A stretch of 64,000 nt of DNA from Flavobacteriales bacterium UBA5081 (GTDB lineage: Bacteria; Bacteroidota; Bacteroidia; Flavobacteriales_E; Vicingaceae). A model generated the notes under the pieces. The model saw nothing but the letters and a program-made list of their open reading frames with translations, ran no database searches and had not been told where the DNA came from. Below, piece after piece: positions 35,934 through 43,394 of this stretch (positions are counted from its first letter, which is position 1; every line of letters begins with the position of its first letter). The position numbers and the translations under genes are program-made. Location of the stretch: NCBI GenBank assembly GCA_002415785.1, contig DIAJ01000033.1, forward strand, positions 191,180-255,179, written 5' to 3'.

Positions 35934-36482
35934 TTATGATTCTTTTTCTACTTGTAAGAAGCTTAGTTCTAATGGCTGCTTTCTTCCGAAAATCTTTACC
36001 ATTACTTTAAGTTTCTTCTTTTCTTCATTAATTTCTTCAATCGTTCCGTTGAAACCATTGAATGGACCGTCGATTACCTTCACTGATTCGCCCACAATAA
36101 ATGGAATATTTAACTCTTCCTCACTTTCGGCTAGCTCATCGACCTTGCCTAAAATACGATTGACTTCAGATTGACGGAGTGGAAGCGGATCACCGCCTTT
36201 TTCTGCACCTAAAAAGCCAATTACATTGGTTGTATTTTTAATGAGGTGAGGTATTTCTCCCACCAAATCAGCTTCAATTAAAACGTATCCCGGAAAAAAA
36301 CTGCGCTCTTTGCTTACTTTTTTCCCATTTCTTATCTGATAAACCTTTTCCGTTGGAATTAATACCTGACTAACGTAATCTTGCAACCCAAGGCGATTAA
36401 TTTCATCTTCGAGGTAAAGTTTTACTTTCTTTTCTTTACCGCTAATCGCTCTAACTACATACCACTTCTTATTCTCGCTCAT
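35934..36482 (-). CDS. nusG: Transcription termination/antitermination factor NusG
   Basis: A 182-residue elongation factor. The NGN domain begins WYVVRAISGKEKKVKLYLED and includes FFPGYVLIEADL; the C-terminal KOW domain contains VGESVKVIDGPFNGFNGTIE. I start at ATG 36482 (MSENKKWYVV) because the upstream in-frame ATG adds MTEGNLT, which is not part of the family. NusG couples RNA polymerase to ribosomes or to Rho. The gene follows secE with a 24-bp gap. Confidence 0.97.
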   Translation of the reverse strand: MSENKKWYVVRAISGKEKKVKLYLEDEINRLGLQDYVSQVLIPTEKVYQIRNGKKVSKERSFFPGYVLIEADLVGEIPHLIKNTTNVIGFLGAEKGGDPLPLRQSEVNRILGKVDELAESEEELNIPFIVGESVKVIDGPFNGFNGTIEEINEEKKKLKVMVKIFGRKQPLELSFLQVEKES

Positions 36483-36506
36483 TGTAAGATTTCCTTCAGT
36501 CATTTA

Positions 36507-36698
36507 TTAAAATAAACTGTAGATGTACTCCATTACTCTACTGAATGTTGAGTCCATCAAAAAGATTATCAGAGAAATTATAATAGAGGCAATCATTACG
36601 ACAACACCACTACTTTGCAATTCAGCCCATGTAGGCCAACTCACTTTATTAAGCAGTTCGTCTGAAGATTCCTCAATGTATGTTCTTAATTTAGACAT
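36507..36698 (-). CDS. secE: Preprotein translocase subunit SecE
   Basis: A 63-residue single-span version of SecE, the clamp of the SecYEG channel. The conserved cytoplasmic amphipathic helix reads ESSDELLNKVSWPTWAELQS, and one transmembrane segment follows (VVVMIASIIISLIIFLMDST). Its position between tRNA-Trp and nusG is the standard bacterial order. Confidence 0.96.
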   Translation of the reverse strand: MSKLRTYIEESSDELLNKVSWPTWAELQSSGVVVMIASIIISLIIFLMDSTFSRVMEYIYSLF

Positions 36699-36714
36699 CT
36701 TTTTATTTTTCTCT

Positions 36715-36732
36715 GCACGGGTGGAAAGACTC
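36715..36732 (-). repeat. Partial copy of the tRNA-Trp 3' end
   Basis: GCACGGGTGGAAAGACTC at 36715-36732 matches 36798-36815, the 3' end of the intact tRNA-Trp plus one flanking base, with one mismatch in 18. The sequence between the copies contains a GC-rich stretch (CGACTCGCTTTCGCTCGCTC) unlike the AT-rich surroundings. Confidence 0.7.
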
Positions 36733-36798
36733 CCTTCGACTCGCTTTCGCTCGCTCAGGATAAACTTCTCGTCTCAGACCCCATATTTTTATGTTTCG

Positions 36799-36871
36799 CA
36801 CGGGTGGAGAGACTCGAACTCCCAGCCAATGGTTTTGGAGACCACTACTCTACCAATTGAGCTACACCCGT
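36799..36871 (-). tRNA. tRNA-Trp (CCA)
   Basis: A 73-nt cloverleaf. Acceptor ACGGGTG pairs with CACCCGT, the anticodon stem GTGGT/ACCAT encloses CTCCAAA with anticodon CCA, and the T arm GGGAG-TTCGAGT-CTCTC is intact. CCA is not encoded. It lies between tuf and secE as in many Bacteroidota. Confidence 0.96.
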
Positions 36872-36893
36872 GTGGGTTTTTAAAAGTCAAGAA

Positions 36894-36921
36894 AAGGTAT
36901 CACACCAAAGCATGACACCTT
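36894..36921 (-). promoter_or_regulatory. Hairpin between tuf and tRNA-Trp
   Basis: On the minus strand AAGGTGTCA and TGATACCTT pair with one G-T around a ten-base loop, 27 bp after the tuf stop. There is no good T-run, so it is more likely a processing or partial termination point upstream of tRNA-Trp. Confidence 0.45.
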
Positions 36922-36947
36922 CCCTTTTCCTTTATATCATATATTGA

Positions 36948-38135
36948 TTACTCAATAATTTCAGTTACCTGACCTGCTCCAACAGTTCTACCACCTTCAC
37001 GGATTGCAAACTGAAGTCCTGTGTTCAAGGCTACTGGTGAAATTAGGTTAACAGTAATGGTTACGTTATCGCCTGGCATTACCATTTCACGACCTTCTTC
37101 CAACATAATTTCTCCGGTAACGTCTGTTGTTCTCAAATAGAACTGTGGACGGTACTTATTTTGGAATGGAGTGTGACGACCACCTTCTTCTTTCTTCAAG
37201 ATATACACCTCAGCTTTAAACTTAGTGTGAGGAGTAATTGAACCTGGCTTAGCGATTACCATACCACGAGCAATATCCTTCTTCTCAATACCTCTCAACA
37301 ATAATCCTACGTTGTCACCGGCTTCACCTCTATCCAAAATCTTTCTGAACATCTCAACACCTGTTACAGTAGTTTTTCTACCGTCAGCGCCCATACCGCT
37401 CAATTCAACTTCTTCACCTGAGTTAATTACACCAGTTTCAATTCTTCCTGTTGCAACAGTACCACGACCAGTAATTGAGAATACATCCTCAACCGGCATC
37501 AAGAAATCTTTATCTGTATCACGTGGAGGAATTGGAATAAACTCATCAACTGCGTTCATTAATTCCATTACAGTATCTTCCCACTTAGCTTCACCATTCA
37601 ATGCGCCAAGAGCAGAACCTTTAATTACAGGAGTGTTGTCGCCATCGAAATCATAGAAGCTTAACAACTCTCTGATCTCCATTTCAACTAACTCTAACAA
37701 TTCCTCATCGTCAACCATATCCACTTTGTTCATGAATACAACGATTTTTGGAACACCAACCTGACGTGCCAACAAGATGTGCTCTCTTGTTTGTGGCATT
37801 GGTCCATCTGTAGCTGCAACTACTAAAATTGCTCCGTCCATTTGAGCAGCACCAGTTACCATGTTCTTAACGTAATCGGCGTGACCTGGACAGTCAACGT
37901 GAGCGTAGTGTCTGTTTTCAGTTGAATACTCTACGTGAGAAGAGTTAATGGTAATACCTCTTTCTTTCTCCTCAGGAGCGTTATCAATTTTATCAAAATC
38001 TTGTTTCTCAGAAAAACCTTTACTTGCCAATACAGATGTGATGGCAGCAGTTAAGGTAGTCTTTCCGTGGTCAACGTGACCGATGGTACCGATATTCAAG
38101 TGTGGTTTAGACCGGTCAAAGTTTTCTTTAGCCAT
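36948..38135 (-). CDS. tuf: Translation elongation factor Tu
   Basis: A 395-residue GTPase that delivers aminoacyl-tRNA to the ribosome. G1 GHVDHGKTT, the switch I region KERGITINSSHVEY, G3 DCPGHADYVKNM, G4 NKVDM and the C-terminal domains with RTTDVTGEI are all intact. It lies downstream of a cluster of four tRNA genes and upstream of tRNA-Trp-secE-nusG on the same strand. Only one tuf copy is visible in the window. Confidence 0.98.
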   Translation of the reverse strand: MAKENFDRSKPHLNIGTIGHVDHGKTTLTAAITSVLASKGFSEKQDFDKIDNAPEEKERGITINSSHVEYSTENRHYAHVDCPGHADYVKNMVTGAAQMDGAILVVAATDGPMPQTREHILLARQVGVPKIVVFMNKVDMVDDEELLELVEMEIRELLSFYDFDGDNTPVIKGSALGALNGEAKWEDTVMELMNAVDEFIPIPPRDTDKDFLMPVEDVFSITGRGTVATGRIETGVINSGEEVELSGMGADGRKTTVTGVEMFRKILDRGEAGDNVGLLLRGIEKKDIARGMVIAKPGSITPHTKFKAEVYILKKEEGGRHTPFQNKYRPQFYLRTTDVTGEIMLEEGREMVMPGDNVTITVNLISPVALNTGLQFAIREGGRTVGAGQVTEIIE

Positions 38136-38193
38136 GACTTATTTGCTTTTGTTAGGTTATTTAATTAATTAATATGTTAACATTTATATCTAG

Positions 38194-38265
38194 AGCCAAT
38201 GACGGGAATTGAACCCGTGACCTCTTCCTTACCAAGGAAACGCTCTACCCCTGAGCTACATCGGC
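38194..38265 (-). tRNA. tRNA-Thr (GGT)
   Basis: A 72-nt cloverleaf. Acceptor GCCGATG pairs with CATTGGC (one G-T), the anticodon stem TTTCC/GGAAG encloses TTGGTAA with anticodon GGT, and the T arm ACGGG-TTCAATT-CCCGT is intact. It is the last tRNA before tuf. Confidence 0.95.
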
Positions 38266-38299
38266 AATGATTGTCTTTTAAATTTTAAAGAAAAAAAAG

Positions 38300-38373
38300 A
38301 GCGGGAAACCGGATTCGAACCGGCGACCCTCAGCTTGGAAGGCTGATGCTCTAGCCAGCTGAGCTACTCCCGC
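38300..38373 (-). tRNA. tRNA-Gly (TCC)
   Basis: A 74-nt cloverleaf with acceptor GCGGGAG/TTCCCGC (one G-T), anticodon loop CTTCCAA giving TCC, and T arm GCCGG-TTCGAAT-CCGGT. CCA is not encoded. Confidence 0.95.
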
Positions 38374-38393
38374 TTTTAATTCTTTAAATAATG

Positions 38394-38478
38394 TGGTGGG
38401 GAGAGCAGGATTCGAACCTGCGAAGACATAGTCAACAGATTTACAGTCTGTCCTCGTTGGCCGCTTGAGTATCTCCCC
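38394..38478 (-). tRNA. tRNA-Tyr (GTA)
   Basis: An 85-nt class II tRNA with a long variable arm and an encoded 3' CCA (38394-38396). The anticodon loop CTGTAAA gives GTA. Acceptor GGGGAGA pairs with TCTCCCC. It is the only one of the five tRNAs here with an encoded CCA. Confidence 0.95.
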
Positions 38479-38522
38479 AATTCCATTTTCATTACTTTAA
38501 TCTTGCATTTGCAAAGAACGTG

Positions 38523-38596
38523 AGCCGGTGGAGGGATTCGAACCCCCGACCCGCTGATTACAAATCAGCTGCTCTGGCCAACTGAGCTACACCGGC
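38523..38596 (-). tRNA. tRNA-Thr (TGT)
   Basis: A 74-nt cloverleaf with acceptor GCCGGTG/CACCGGC, anticodon stem GCTGA/TCAGC around TTTGTAA (anticodon TGT) and T arm GGGGG-TTCGAAT-CCCTC with one wobble. It is the first of the four clustered tRNAs. Confidence 0.95.
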
Positions 38597-38651
38597 ATCA
38601 AATAAACAGACCTTGTTCGCCGCTACTTTTGATAGCCTTGAAAAAGGTCTG

Positions 38652-38659
38652 CAAATTTA
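38652..38659 (-). promoter_or_regulatory. Candidate -7 element for the tRNA-tuf unit
   Basis: TAAATTTG on the minus strand matches TAnnTTTG, about 55 bp before tRNA-Thr(TGT). The -33 side has only TTTTC, so the call is weak; transcription from hpf could also continue through. Confidence 0.4.
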
Positions 38660-38738
38660 TAAAAGAATTAAGTATTCAGAAAAGTTTTTTGATATTTTTT
38701 TTCACCCTAATGAAAAGTTTTATGAAATCAACTGATAA

Positions 38739-39044
38739 CTAAACTCTTCTAACCTTTTCTTTTCGCTTTTTTGCCTGTCTTCTGAGGGCTTCTGTCACTT
38801 CATCAGTTGCTGCCTCAAAGTTTTTAGCCGTTTTTTTAGCGAATAAATCATTTCCGGGGATGTATAAACGTATTTCTACCGTCTTGTTTTCTGTTTCGTG
38901 ATTATTATCCACTTTTAGGTAAACGTCGGCTTCAATTATCTTGTCGAAAAACTGTGTTAACTTGTTTACTCTTCCCTGAATAAAGTCTACTAATTTTTGA
39001 TCTACATCAAAATTTACTGATCTTACATTTAACTTAACGTCCAT
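38739..39044 (-). CDS. hpf: Short ribosome hibernation-promoting factor (HPF/RaiA family)
   Basis: A 101-residue protein with the beta-alpha-beta fold of short HPF/YfiA: MDVKLNVRSVNFDVDQKLVD, VYLKVDNNHETENKTVEIRL, then the basic C terminus EALRRQAKKRKEKVRRV, which contacts 16S rRNA. It lacks the C-terminal dimerisation domain of long HPF, so it may act like E. coli HPF or YfiA, stabilising inactive ribosomes in slow growth. It is 11 bp downstream of xerC, and the two are probably co-transcribed. Confidence 0.93.
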   Translation of the reverse strand: MDVKLNVRSVNFDVDQKLVDFIQGRVNKLTQFFDKIIEADVYLKVDNNHETENKTVEIRLYIPGNDLFAKKTAKNFEAATDEVTEALRRQAKKRKEKVRRV

Positions 39045-39055
39045 AACTTTAAATT

Positions 39056-39931
39056 TTATGCCCGTGGATGGGCTTGTTTATAAATACTTTTTAATTTTTC
39101 TATCGTGTTATGTGTATACACTTCTGTGGCAGATAAATTGGCGTGACCTAAAATTTCTTTTATTGTATTTAAATCAGCTCCATTATTTAACATGTGAGTG
39201 GCAAAGGTGTGACGCAATACATGCGGACTTTTTTGCTTTGCCGATGTCACCTGACTAAGGTAATCATTAACCTTGCGATACACAAATTTCGGGTATAGTT
39301 TTTCTCCTTTATCGGTTAAAAAAATGAAATGAGAATCAAACTGCTCCTTTTTTAGTTGCATATACTCCGACAGAAGATCCTTCACCTTAGTATGCAAAGG
39401 GACTATCCTTTCCTTATTTCTCTTACCCAATACCTTTAATGTACTTTCATAGCGATTAAAGTCTCTTTCTTTTAACTCAATCAATTCACTTAATCTTAAG
39501 CCACAGGCGTAAAGCACTTCAATCAAAACACGATCACGCTTTCCCGAAAAATCATTTTCAAATGACATTTCTTCTAAAAGTATGTTCATTTCACCACTCT
39601 TTACAAACTTTGGCAGTGATTTTTTTATCTTTGGAAGCACCAATTTAGCTGTTGGGGAAATTTCAATCATTTCTTTGCGAAGCAAGTAATTGTAGAAAGA
39701 CTTTACCGCCGATAGTTTACGATTAACCGACTTGGCAGTTAAGCCCAATTCCATTAATGCGACAATCCAAGAACGCAACATTTGCGTTGTGGCATCTTCA
39801 ATTTGATTAAGCTCAAAGTCTTCTTCTAAGAAATTACTTAATTGACTTAAATCGTTTCGATAGGAAATTATAGTGTGCGCTGAATAGCGACGCTCTTTTT
39901 CAAGGTAATTGAGGAATTGATCTACCACCAT
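39056..39931 (-). CDS. xerC: Tyrosine recombinase XerC
   Basis: A 291-residue site-specific recombinase that, with XerD, resolves chromosome dimers at dif. The N-terminal SAM-like domain opens FLNYLEKERRYSAHTIISYR. All catalytic residues are visible: Arg146 (ACGLRLSEL), Lys170, His237 and Arg240 (PHVLRHTFATHML), His263 (LGHANLS) and the nucleophile Tyr272 (TEVYTHNT). Its place between rpsU and hpf is common in Bacteroidota, which supports the housekeeping Xer role over a mobile integrase. Confidence 0.94.
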   Translation of the reverse strand: MVVDQFLNYLEKERRYSAHTIISYRNDLSQLSNFLEEDFELNQIEDATTQMLRSWIVALMELGLTAKSVNRKLSAVKSFYNYLLRKEMIEISPTAKLVLPKIKKSLPKFVKSGEMNILLEEMSFENDFSGKRDRVLIEVLYACGLRLSELIELKERDFNRYESTLKVLGKRNKERIVPLHTKVKDLLSEYMQLKKEQFDSHFIFLTDKGEKLYPKFVYRKVNDYLSQVTSAKQKSPHVLRHTFATHMLNNGADLNTIKEILGHANLSATEVYTHNTIEKLKSIYKQAHPRA

Positions 39932-40022
39932 TTTTCTGCTTATTTCCTAAGAGGAAAATTAAACAATGATTGGCAAATAAGATTTAAATGTGCTGTTAAA
40001 AAAGCGAAATGAGCAAAACATT

Positions 40023-40079
40023 CAACCCTTTCAGGGTTGACTTAAGTATTCTATTTATATTTAACCCTTTCAGGGTTTT
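40023..40079. repeat. Pair of identical REP-like palindromes
   Basis: AACCCTTTCAGGGTT occurs at 40024-40038 and again at about 40063-40077. Each copy has 6-bp perfect arms around TTC. Spacing between copies is about 39 bp, and orientation is the same. Confidence 0.75.
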
Positions 40080-40197
40080 ATATTGACATCATCAAATAGT
40101 TTTTCATAATTGGCTCTTTAGAATTCTTGAACTAGAAAATATTAAGATCACTTTTCTATCAATCTAAGTAACTCTTTGATAAAACATTTGTGCTAAA

Positions 40198-40265
40198 AAA
40201 GCCCGAAGGGCTTTAACACAAATAGACAAAATCCTTTCACATTAAAGACAAGCCTGAAGGGCTTG
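40198..40265. repeat. Pair of GGGCTT-type palindromes
   Basis: AAAGCCCGAAGGGCTTT (40198-40214) has perfect 7-bp arms. CAAGCCTGAAGGGCTTG (40249-40265) is a related variant with 6-bp arms. Both share the core GAAGGGCTT. They are not followed by T-runs. Confidence 0.7.
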
Positions 40266-40293
40266 AATATTCAGAAACCCAGTAAGCTTATTT

Positions 40294-40342
40294 AATAAAA
40301 AAACCACTCCAAACTCAAAGTTAAATTGAGCTTAGAGTGGTT
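40294..40342 (-). terminator. Rho-independent terminator of rpsU
   Basis: On the minus strand AACCACTC and CTCAA pair with TTGAG and GAGTGGTT around a short loop, followed by a run of seven T. It begins about 30 bp after the rpsU stop codon. Confidence 0.8.
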
Positions 40343-40373
40343 CAATATCTTAGATAAAAAGAAAGGAGCTTAA

Positions 40374-40568
40374 TTAAGCTTCCTCTTCTCGCTGCATTTT
40401 CTCTTTGTAGATCGCTTTCTTGATCTCTTCTCTTCTTTCTACAGAAGGCTTAGTGAAGTGCTGTCTGTTACGAAGTTCCTTAACGGTTCCGGTACGCTCA
40501 AATTTCTTTTTGAACTTTTTCAACGCTCTTTCGATGTTTTCGCCTTCTTTAACTGGTACAATTAACAT
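40374..40568 (-). CDS. rpsU: 30S ribosomal protein S21
   Basis: A 64-residue basic protein of the small subunit, MLIVPVKEGENIERALKKFK with RTGTVKELRNRQHFTKPSVE. In Bacteroidota S21 has been implicated in holding the anti-Shine-Dalgarno end of 16S rRNA, consistent with the lack of strong Shine-Dalgarno sequences before most genes in this window. It has its own promoter and terminator, so it is probably a single-gene unit. Confidence 0.97.
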   Translation of the reverse strand: MLIVPVKEGENIERALKKFKKKFERTGTVKELRNRQHFTKPSVERREEIKKAIYKEKMQREEEA

Positions 40569-40591
40569 GCTTTGTTTTTTTTAATGGGGTG

Positions 40592-40621
40592 CAAAAATAC
40601 AAATTTTATTGAAACAACAAA
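40592..40621 (-). promoter_or_regulatory. Bacteroidota-type promoter of rpsU
   Basis: On the minus strand TTTG (40621-40618), an 18-bp spacer and TATTTTTG (40599-40592) match the consensus well. Transcription would start about 15-20 bp upstream of the ATG at 40568. Confidence 0.65.
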
Positions 40622-40627
40622 GTTCTC

Positions 40628-41764
40628 TTAAATAATCTCTCTTGAAATTACTAATTTTTGAATTTCAGAAGTTCCTTCTCCAATAGTACATAGTTTTGAA
40701 TCACGGTAAAACTTCTCTACCGGAAATTCTTTAGTGTATCCATAGCCACCAAAAACTTGTACTGCTTCATTTGCTGCTCGCACACAAACTTCTGAAGCAT
40801 AATATTTAGCAAAAGCAGACTCCTTCGTCATTTTCATTCCTTTATTCTTTAAGTCAGCTGCTTGGTGGGTCAATAGTTCTGCTGCTTCTATCTCCGTTGC
40901 CATATCAGCTAACTTAAAAGCAATGGCTTGGAATTTCGAAATCGGTTGACCGAACTGTTCTCTCTCTTTTGAATATTTAATGGCTGCGTTTAAAGCTCCT
41001 TTTGCAATTCCAAGGGAAAGCGCAGCAATGGAAATCCTTCCACCATCCAACACTTTCATGGCTTGAGGAAAGCCTTCACCCACTTTTCCTAATATGTTTT
41101 CTTTTGGCACCCTACAGTCAGTAAAAATTAATTCCGCCGTTTCCGAAGCACGCATGCCTAATTTATCTTCTTTTTTTCCTGAGCTAAAACCCGGTGTTCC
41201 TTTCTCAATGATAAATGCTGTCATTCCTCTGGAGTCTCCTTTTTCACCTGTCCTTGCTATTACTACTGCAATATCGCCTGAAATCGCATGAGTAATAAAG
41301 TTCTTTGCTCCATTTAACACATAGTAATCACCATCTTCCACAGCTGTAGTGTTCATTCCTCCTGCATCAGATCCGGTATTGTGCTCGGTTAACCCCCAAG
41401 CTCCAATGTGCTCAGCTGTAGCTAATTTTGGTAAATATTTTTTCTTTTGCTCTTCATTTCCAAAAGTTAAAATATGTCCCGTACACAATGAGTTATGTGC
41501 TGCCATTGACAAACCAATAGAACCACAAACTTCTGCTAATCCTGAAATAGCTGTAATATATTCATGGTAACCAAAACCGGATCCTCCATACTCTGTTGGA
41601 ACCAAAACGCCCATCAATCCAAGATCTCCTAACTTTTTAAACAAATCAACAGGAAATTCTTGCGACTCATCCCACTTCATCATGTCAGGTCTTATATGCT
41701 TATCTGCAAAATCACTGACCATATCAGCAATCATTTTTTGATTCTCTGTATAATTAAAATCCAT
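40628..41764 (-). CDS. Acyl-CoA dehydrogenase
   Basis: A 378-residue flavoenzyme that introduces the alpha-beta double bond in acyl-CoA, passing electrons to ETF. Signatures are GAWGLTEHNTGSDAGGM, NGAKNFITHA, the substrate region REQFGQPISKFQAIAFKLAD and IGEGTSEIQKLVIS, which carries the catalytic glutamate of short-chain type enzymes. It could act on short- or medium-chain fatty acyl-CoA or on branched amino-acid intermediates; the sequence does not decide. A TACTTTTG -7-like element lies at 41785-41792 on the minus strand, close to the start. Confidence 0.94.
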   Translation of the reverse strand: MDFNYTENQKMIADMVSDFADKHIRPDMMKWDESQEFPVDLFKKLGDLGLMGVLVPTEYGGSGFGYHEYITAISGLAEVCGSIGLSMAAHNSLCTGHILTFGNEEQKKKYLPKLATAEHIGAWGLTEHNTGSDAGGMNTTAVEDGDYYVLNGAKNFITHAISGDIAVVIARTGEKGDSRGMTAFIIEKGTPGFSSGKKEDKLGMRASETAELIFTDCRVPKENILGKVGEGFPQAMKVLDGGRISIAALSLGIAKGALNAAIKYSKEREQFGQPISKFQAIAFKLADMATEIEAAELLTHQAADLKNKGMKMTKESAFAKYYASEVCVRAANEAVQVFGGYGYTKEFPVEKFYRDSKLCTIGEGTSEIQKLVISREII

Positions 41765-41849
41765 GCTTAAATTTTTTCAGTTTACAAAAGTACAATTAGC
41801 AATGCGAAAAGTTGTCGACTAAAGCGTTTTTTATAAGAAATTAGCTTTA

Positions 41850-42377
41850 TTAGTAATGTACAATCCCTTCTATTCTATCGGAAAACTTAAGAAGTTTCTT
41901 TTCCCCTTTCAAAAAGTCTAACACAACTAAAAAAGAAAAGGCAGCTATTTCAGCATTTTGCTTTTTAACTATGTTAGCGGCAGCTGCAGCAGTACCTCCG
42001 GTTGCCAATAGGTCGTCGTGAATCAAAATACTACTTCCTGCCTCAATGGCATCTTCATGCACCTCAATCTCCGCCGAACCGTACTCTAAATCATATTTGT
42101 GTGAAACGGTTTTATACGGCAGCTTGCCTTTTTTTCTAACCGGAATAAAAGGAACATTTAGTTTTTGGGCTAACAATATTCCCCACAAAAAACCTCTACT
42201 TTCAATCCCCATAACGGCATCAATGTTTAGCTTAGCATAATTTTCAGCTAATGCATCGGTAATCTCAGTTGTTAATGCTGGATCTGAGAGAATCGGTGTA
42301 ATGTCTTTAAATACGATTCCTTTCTTCGGAAAGTCTTTGATATCGCGAATGGCAGCTTTAACTTTTTCTTCTATCAT
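41850..42377 (-). CDS. apt: Adenine phosphoribosyltransferase
   Basis: A 175-residue purine-salvage enzyme that makes AMP from adenine and PRPP. The PRPP-binding motif SILIHDDLLATGGTAAAA is intact, preceded by the hallmark GIESRGFLWG and PVRKKGKLP. Length equals the usual Apt. It follows the helix-hairpin-helix gene by 9 bp on the same strand. Confidence 0.97.
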   Translation of the reverse strand: MIEEKVKAAIRDIKDFPKKGIVFKDITPILSDPALTTEITDALAENYAKLNIDAVMGIESRGFLWGILLAQKLNVPFIPVRKKGKLPYKTVSHKYDLEYGSAEIEVHEDAIEAGSSILIHDDLLATGGTAAAAANIVKKQNAEIAAFSFLVVLDFLKGEKKLLKFSDRIEGIVHY

Positions 42378-42386
42378 TGATTTTAT

Positions 42387-43322
42387 TTATTCAACAGTTA
42401 GATATGTTTTAATCTTCAAAAATATGGAATCATTAATCAAAACAGACATTTTTAAATCTTCTAACTTTTGATAAGCTCCATGTTGTTCTCTTATGCTAAC
42501 AATTGAGTTGGCAATATTCCAATCGATATACGGATGTTTTTTCAACTCTTCGGCTGACACTTCATTTACATTCAATTTTCTCAATTCAATTTTTGAAATA
42601 ACCAAAGAACTATCTAGTTTCAAAAGCATACTGTCGCTAAAATTCCAAATTTCAAGAAGCTGTTTCTTCGACAAATACCCTCCGAGTTTTTCTCTATGCT
42701 CAACTATTTTCCCTGCAAAGTAAGATCCGATTCCATAAACTTCTGTCAAGCCTGCACTATCGGCAAGATTGATATCTTTCACCACCCTCTTCCACTTTTT
42801 CTTTTTAGCAGTATTATTTTTATAGGAATTATTTTCAAGCTTCTTATTTTCAAATCTATCTGGCAGCTGAATAAAAGATGCTAAGCGCAAATAATGTTCT
42901 TCAGAAATACTATACATTTTTCTCACATCCTCTTTTGTGCGAAACTCTCCTCCTTTGGCTTCATAGTTTTTTATTACCTCAGCTTGTTCTTTACTTAAGC
43001 CGAGTTTCATCCACTTTTCAATAGTTAAATTATTTGGATTAAAACTAAAGTAGGCAATACTATCAAAATAATTTCTATGTTCTGTTTGATAGTCTCTTTC
43101 AACGAAATCTTTTTTCTTTTCAAGCTGATCTAATGAATCTTTCAGTTGAGAAATTTCAGTCAAAAGTTCTTTAATTCCACTTTTATCTTTCTCCTCTTGA
43201 GGGAAAAAATCAGCTACAAAGAAGTTAAAAAGTATGAGCAAAATAATCAGAATACTCATTCCAATTACTCCCTTTCGCTCGCTGCGGCTGAAATAAAAAT
43301 AGTCTTTAAAAGAGGAACGCAT
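42387..43322 (-). CDS. Membrane-anchored helix-hairpin-helix (ComEA-like) protein
   Basis: A 311-residue protein. Residues about 20-38 form one transmembrane anchor (GMSILIILLILFNFFVADFF), preceded by a basic cytoplasmic start (FYFSRSERKG). A charged coiled-coil region follows (LLTEISQLKDSLDQLEKK). Three ComEA-type HhH units come next: the first near residues 105-145 (LSKEQAEVIKNYEAKGGEFR), then DINLADSAGLTEVYGIGSYF near 190, and NVNEVSAEELKKHPYIDWNI near 250. Such domains bind DNA in competence or export systems. No other competence gene is nearby, so DNA uptake is only one possibility. Confidence 0.82.
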   Translation of the reverse strand: MRSSFKDYFYFSRSERKGVIGMSILIILLILFNFFVADFFPQEEKDKSGIKELLTEISQLKDSLDQLEKKKDFVERDYQTEHRNYFDSIAYFSFNPNNLTIEKWMKLGLSKEQAEVIKNYEAKGGEFRTKEDVRKMYSISEEHYLRLASFIQLPDRFENKKLENNSYKNNTAKKKKWKRVVKDINLADSAGLTEVYGIGSYFAGKIVEHREKLGGYLSKKQLLEIWNFSDSMLLKLDSSLVISKIELRKLNVNEVSAEELKKHPYIDWNIANSIVSIREQHGAYQKLEDLKMSVLINDSIFLKIKTYLTVE

Positions 43323-43394
43323 TATACTCTATAGTTTTCTCCGGTCACTTAATCCAATTATTAGTTATTTGAGAGTAAAAAACTCAAAACCTAA

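Larger units (their letters stand above)
39932..40373. other. Repeat-bearing gap between xerC and rpsU
   Basis: 442 bp without a gene. It contains two identical AACCCTTTCAGGGTT palindromes, two GGGCTT-type palindromes and the rpsU terminator. No frame with a credible start was seen, and no xerC promoter stood out. Confidence 0.7.

Noticed and set aside
36523..36915. A 130-codon plus-strand frame across secE and tRNA-Trp
   Set aside because: It runs through secE antisense and the tRNA, so it is a shadow.
39056..39931. xerC as a phage or island integrase
   Set aside because: All flanking genes are housekeeping, and the arrangement rpsU-xerC-hpf is usual in Bacteroidota.
40023..40265. A CRISPR array
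   Set aside because: Only four short palindromes of two types with unequal spacing; no repeats of 25-40 bp and no cas genes.
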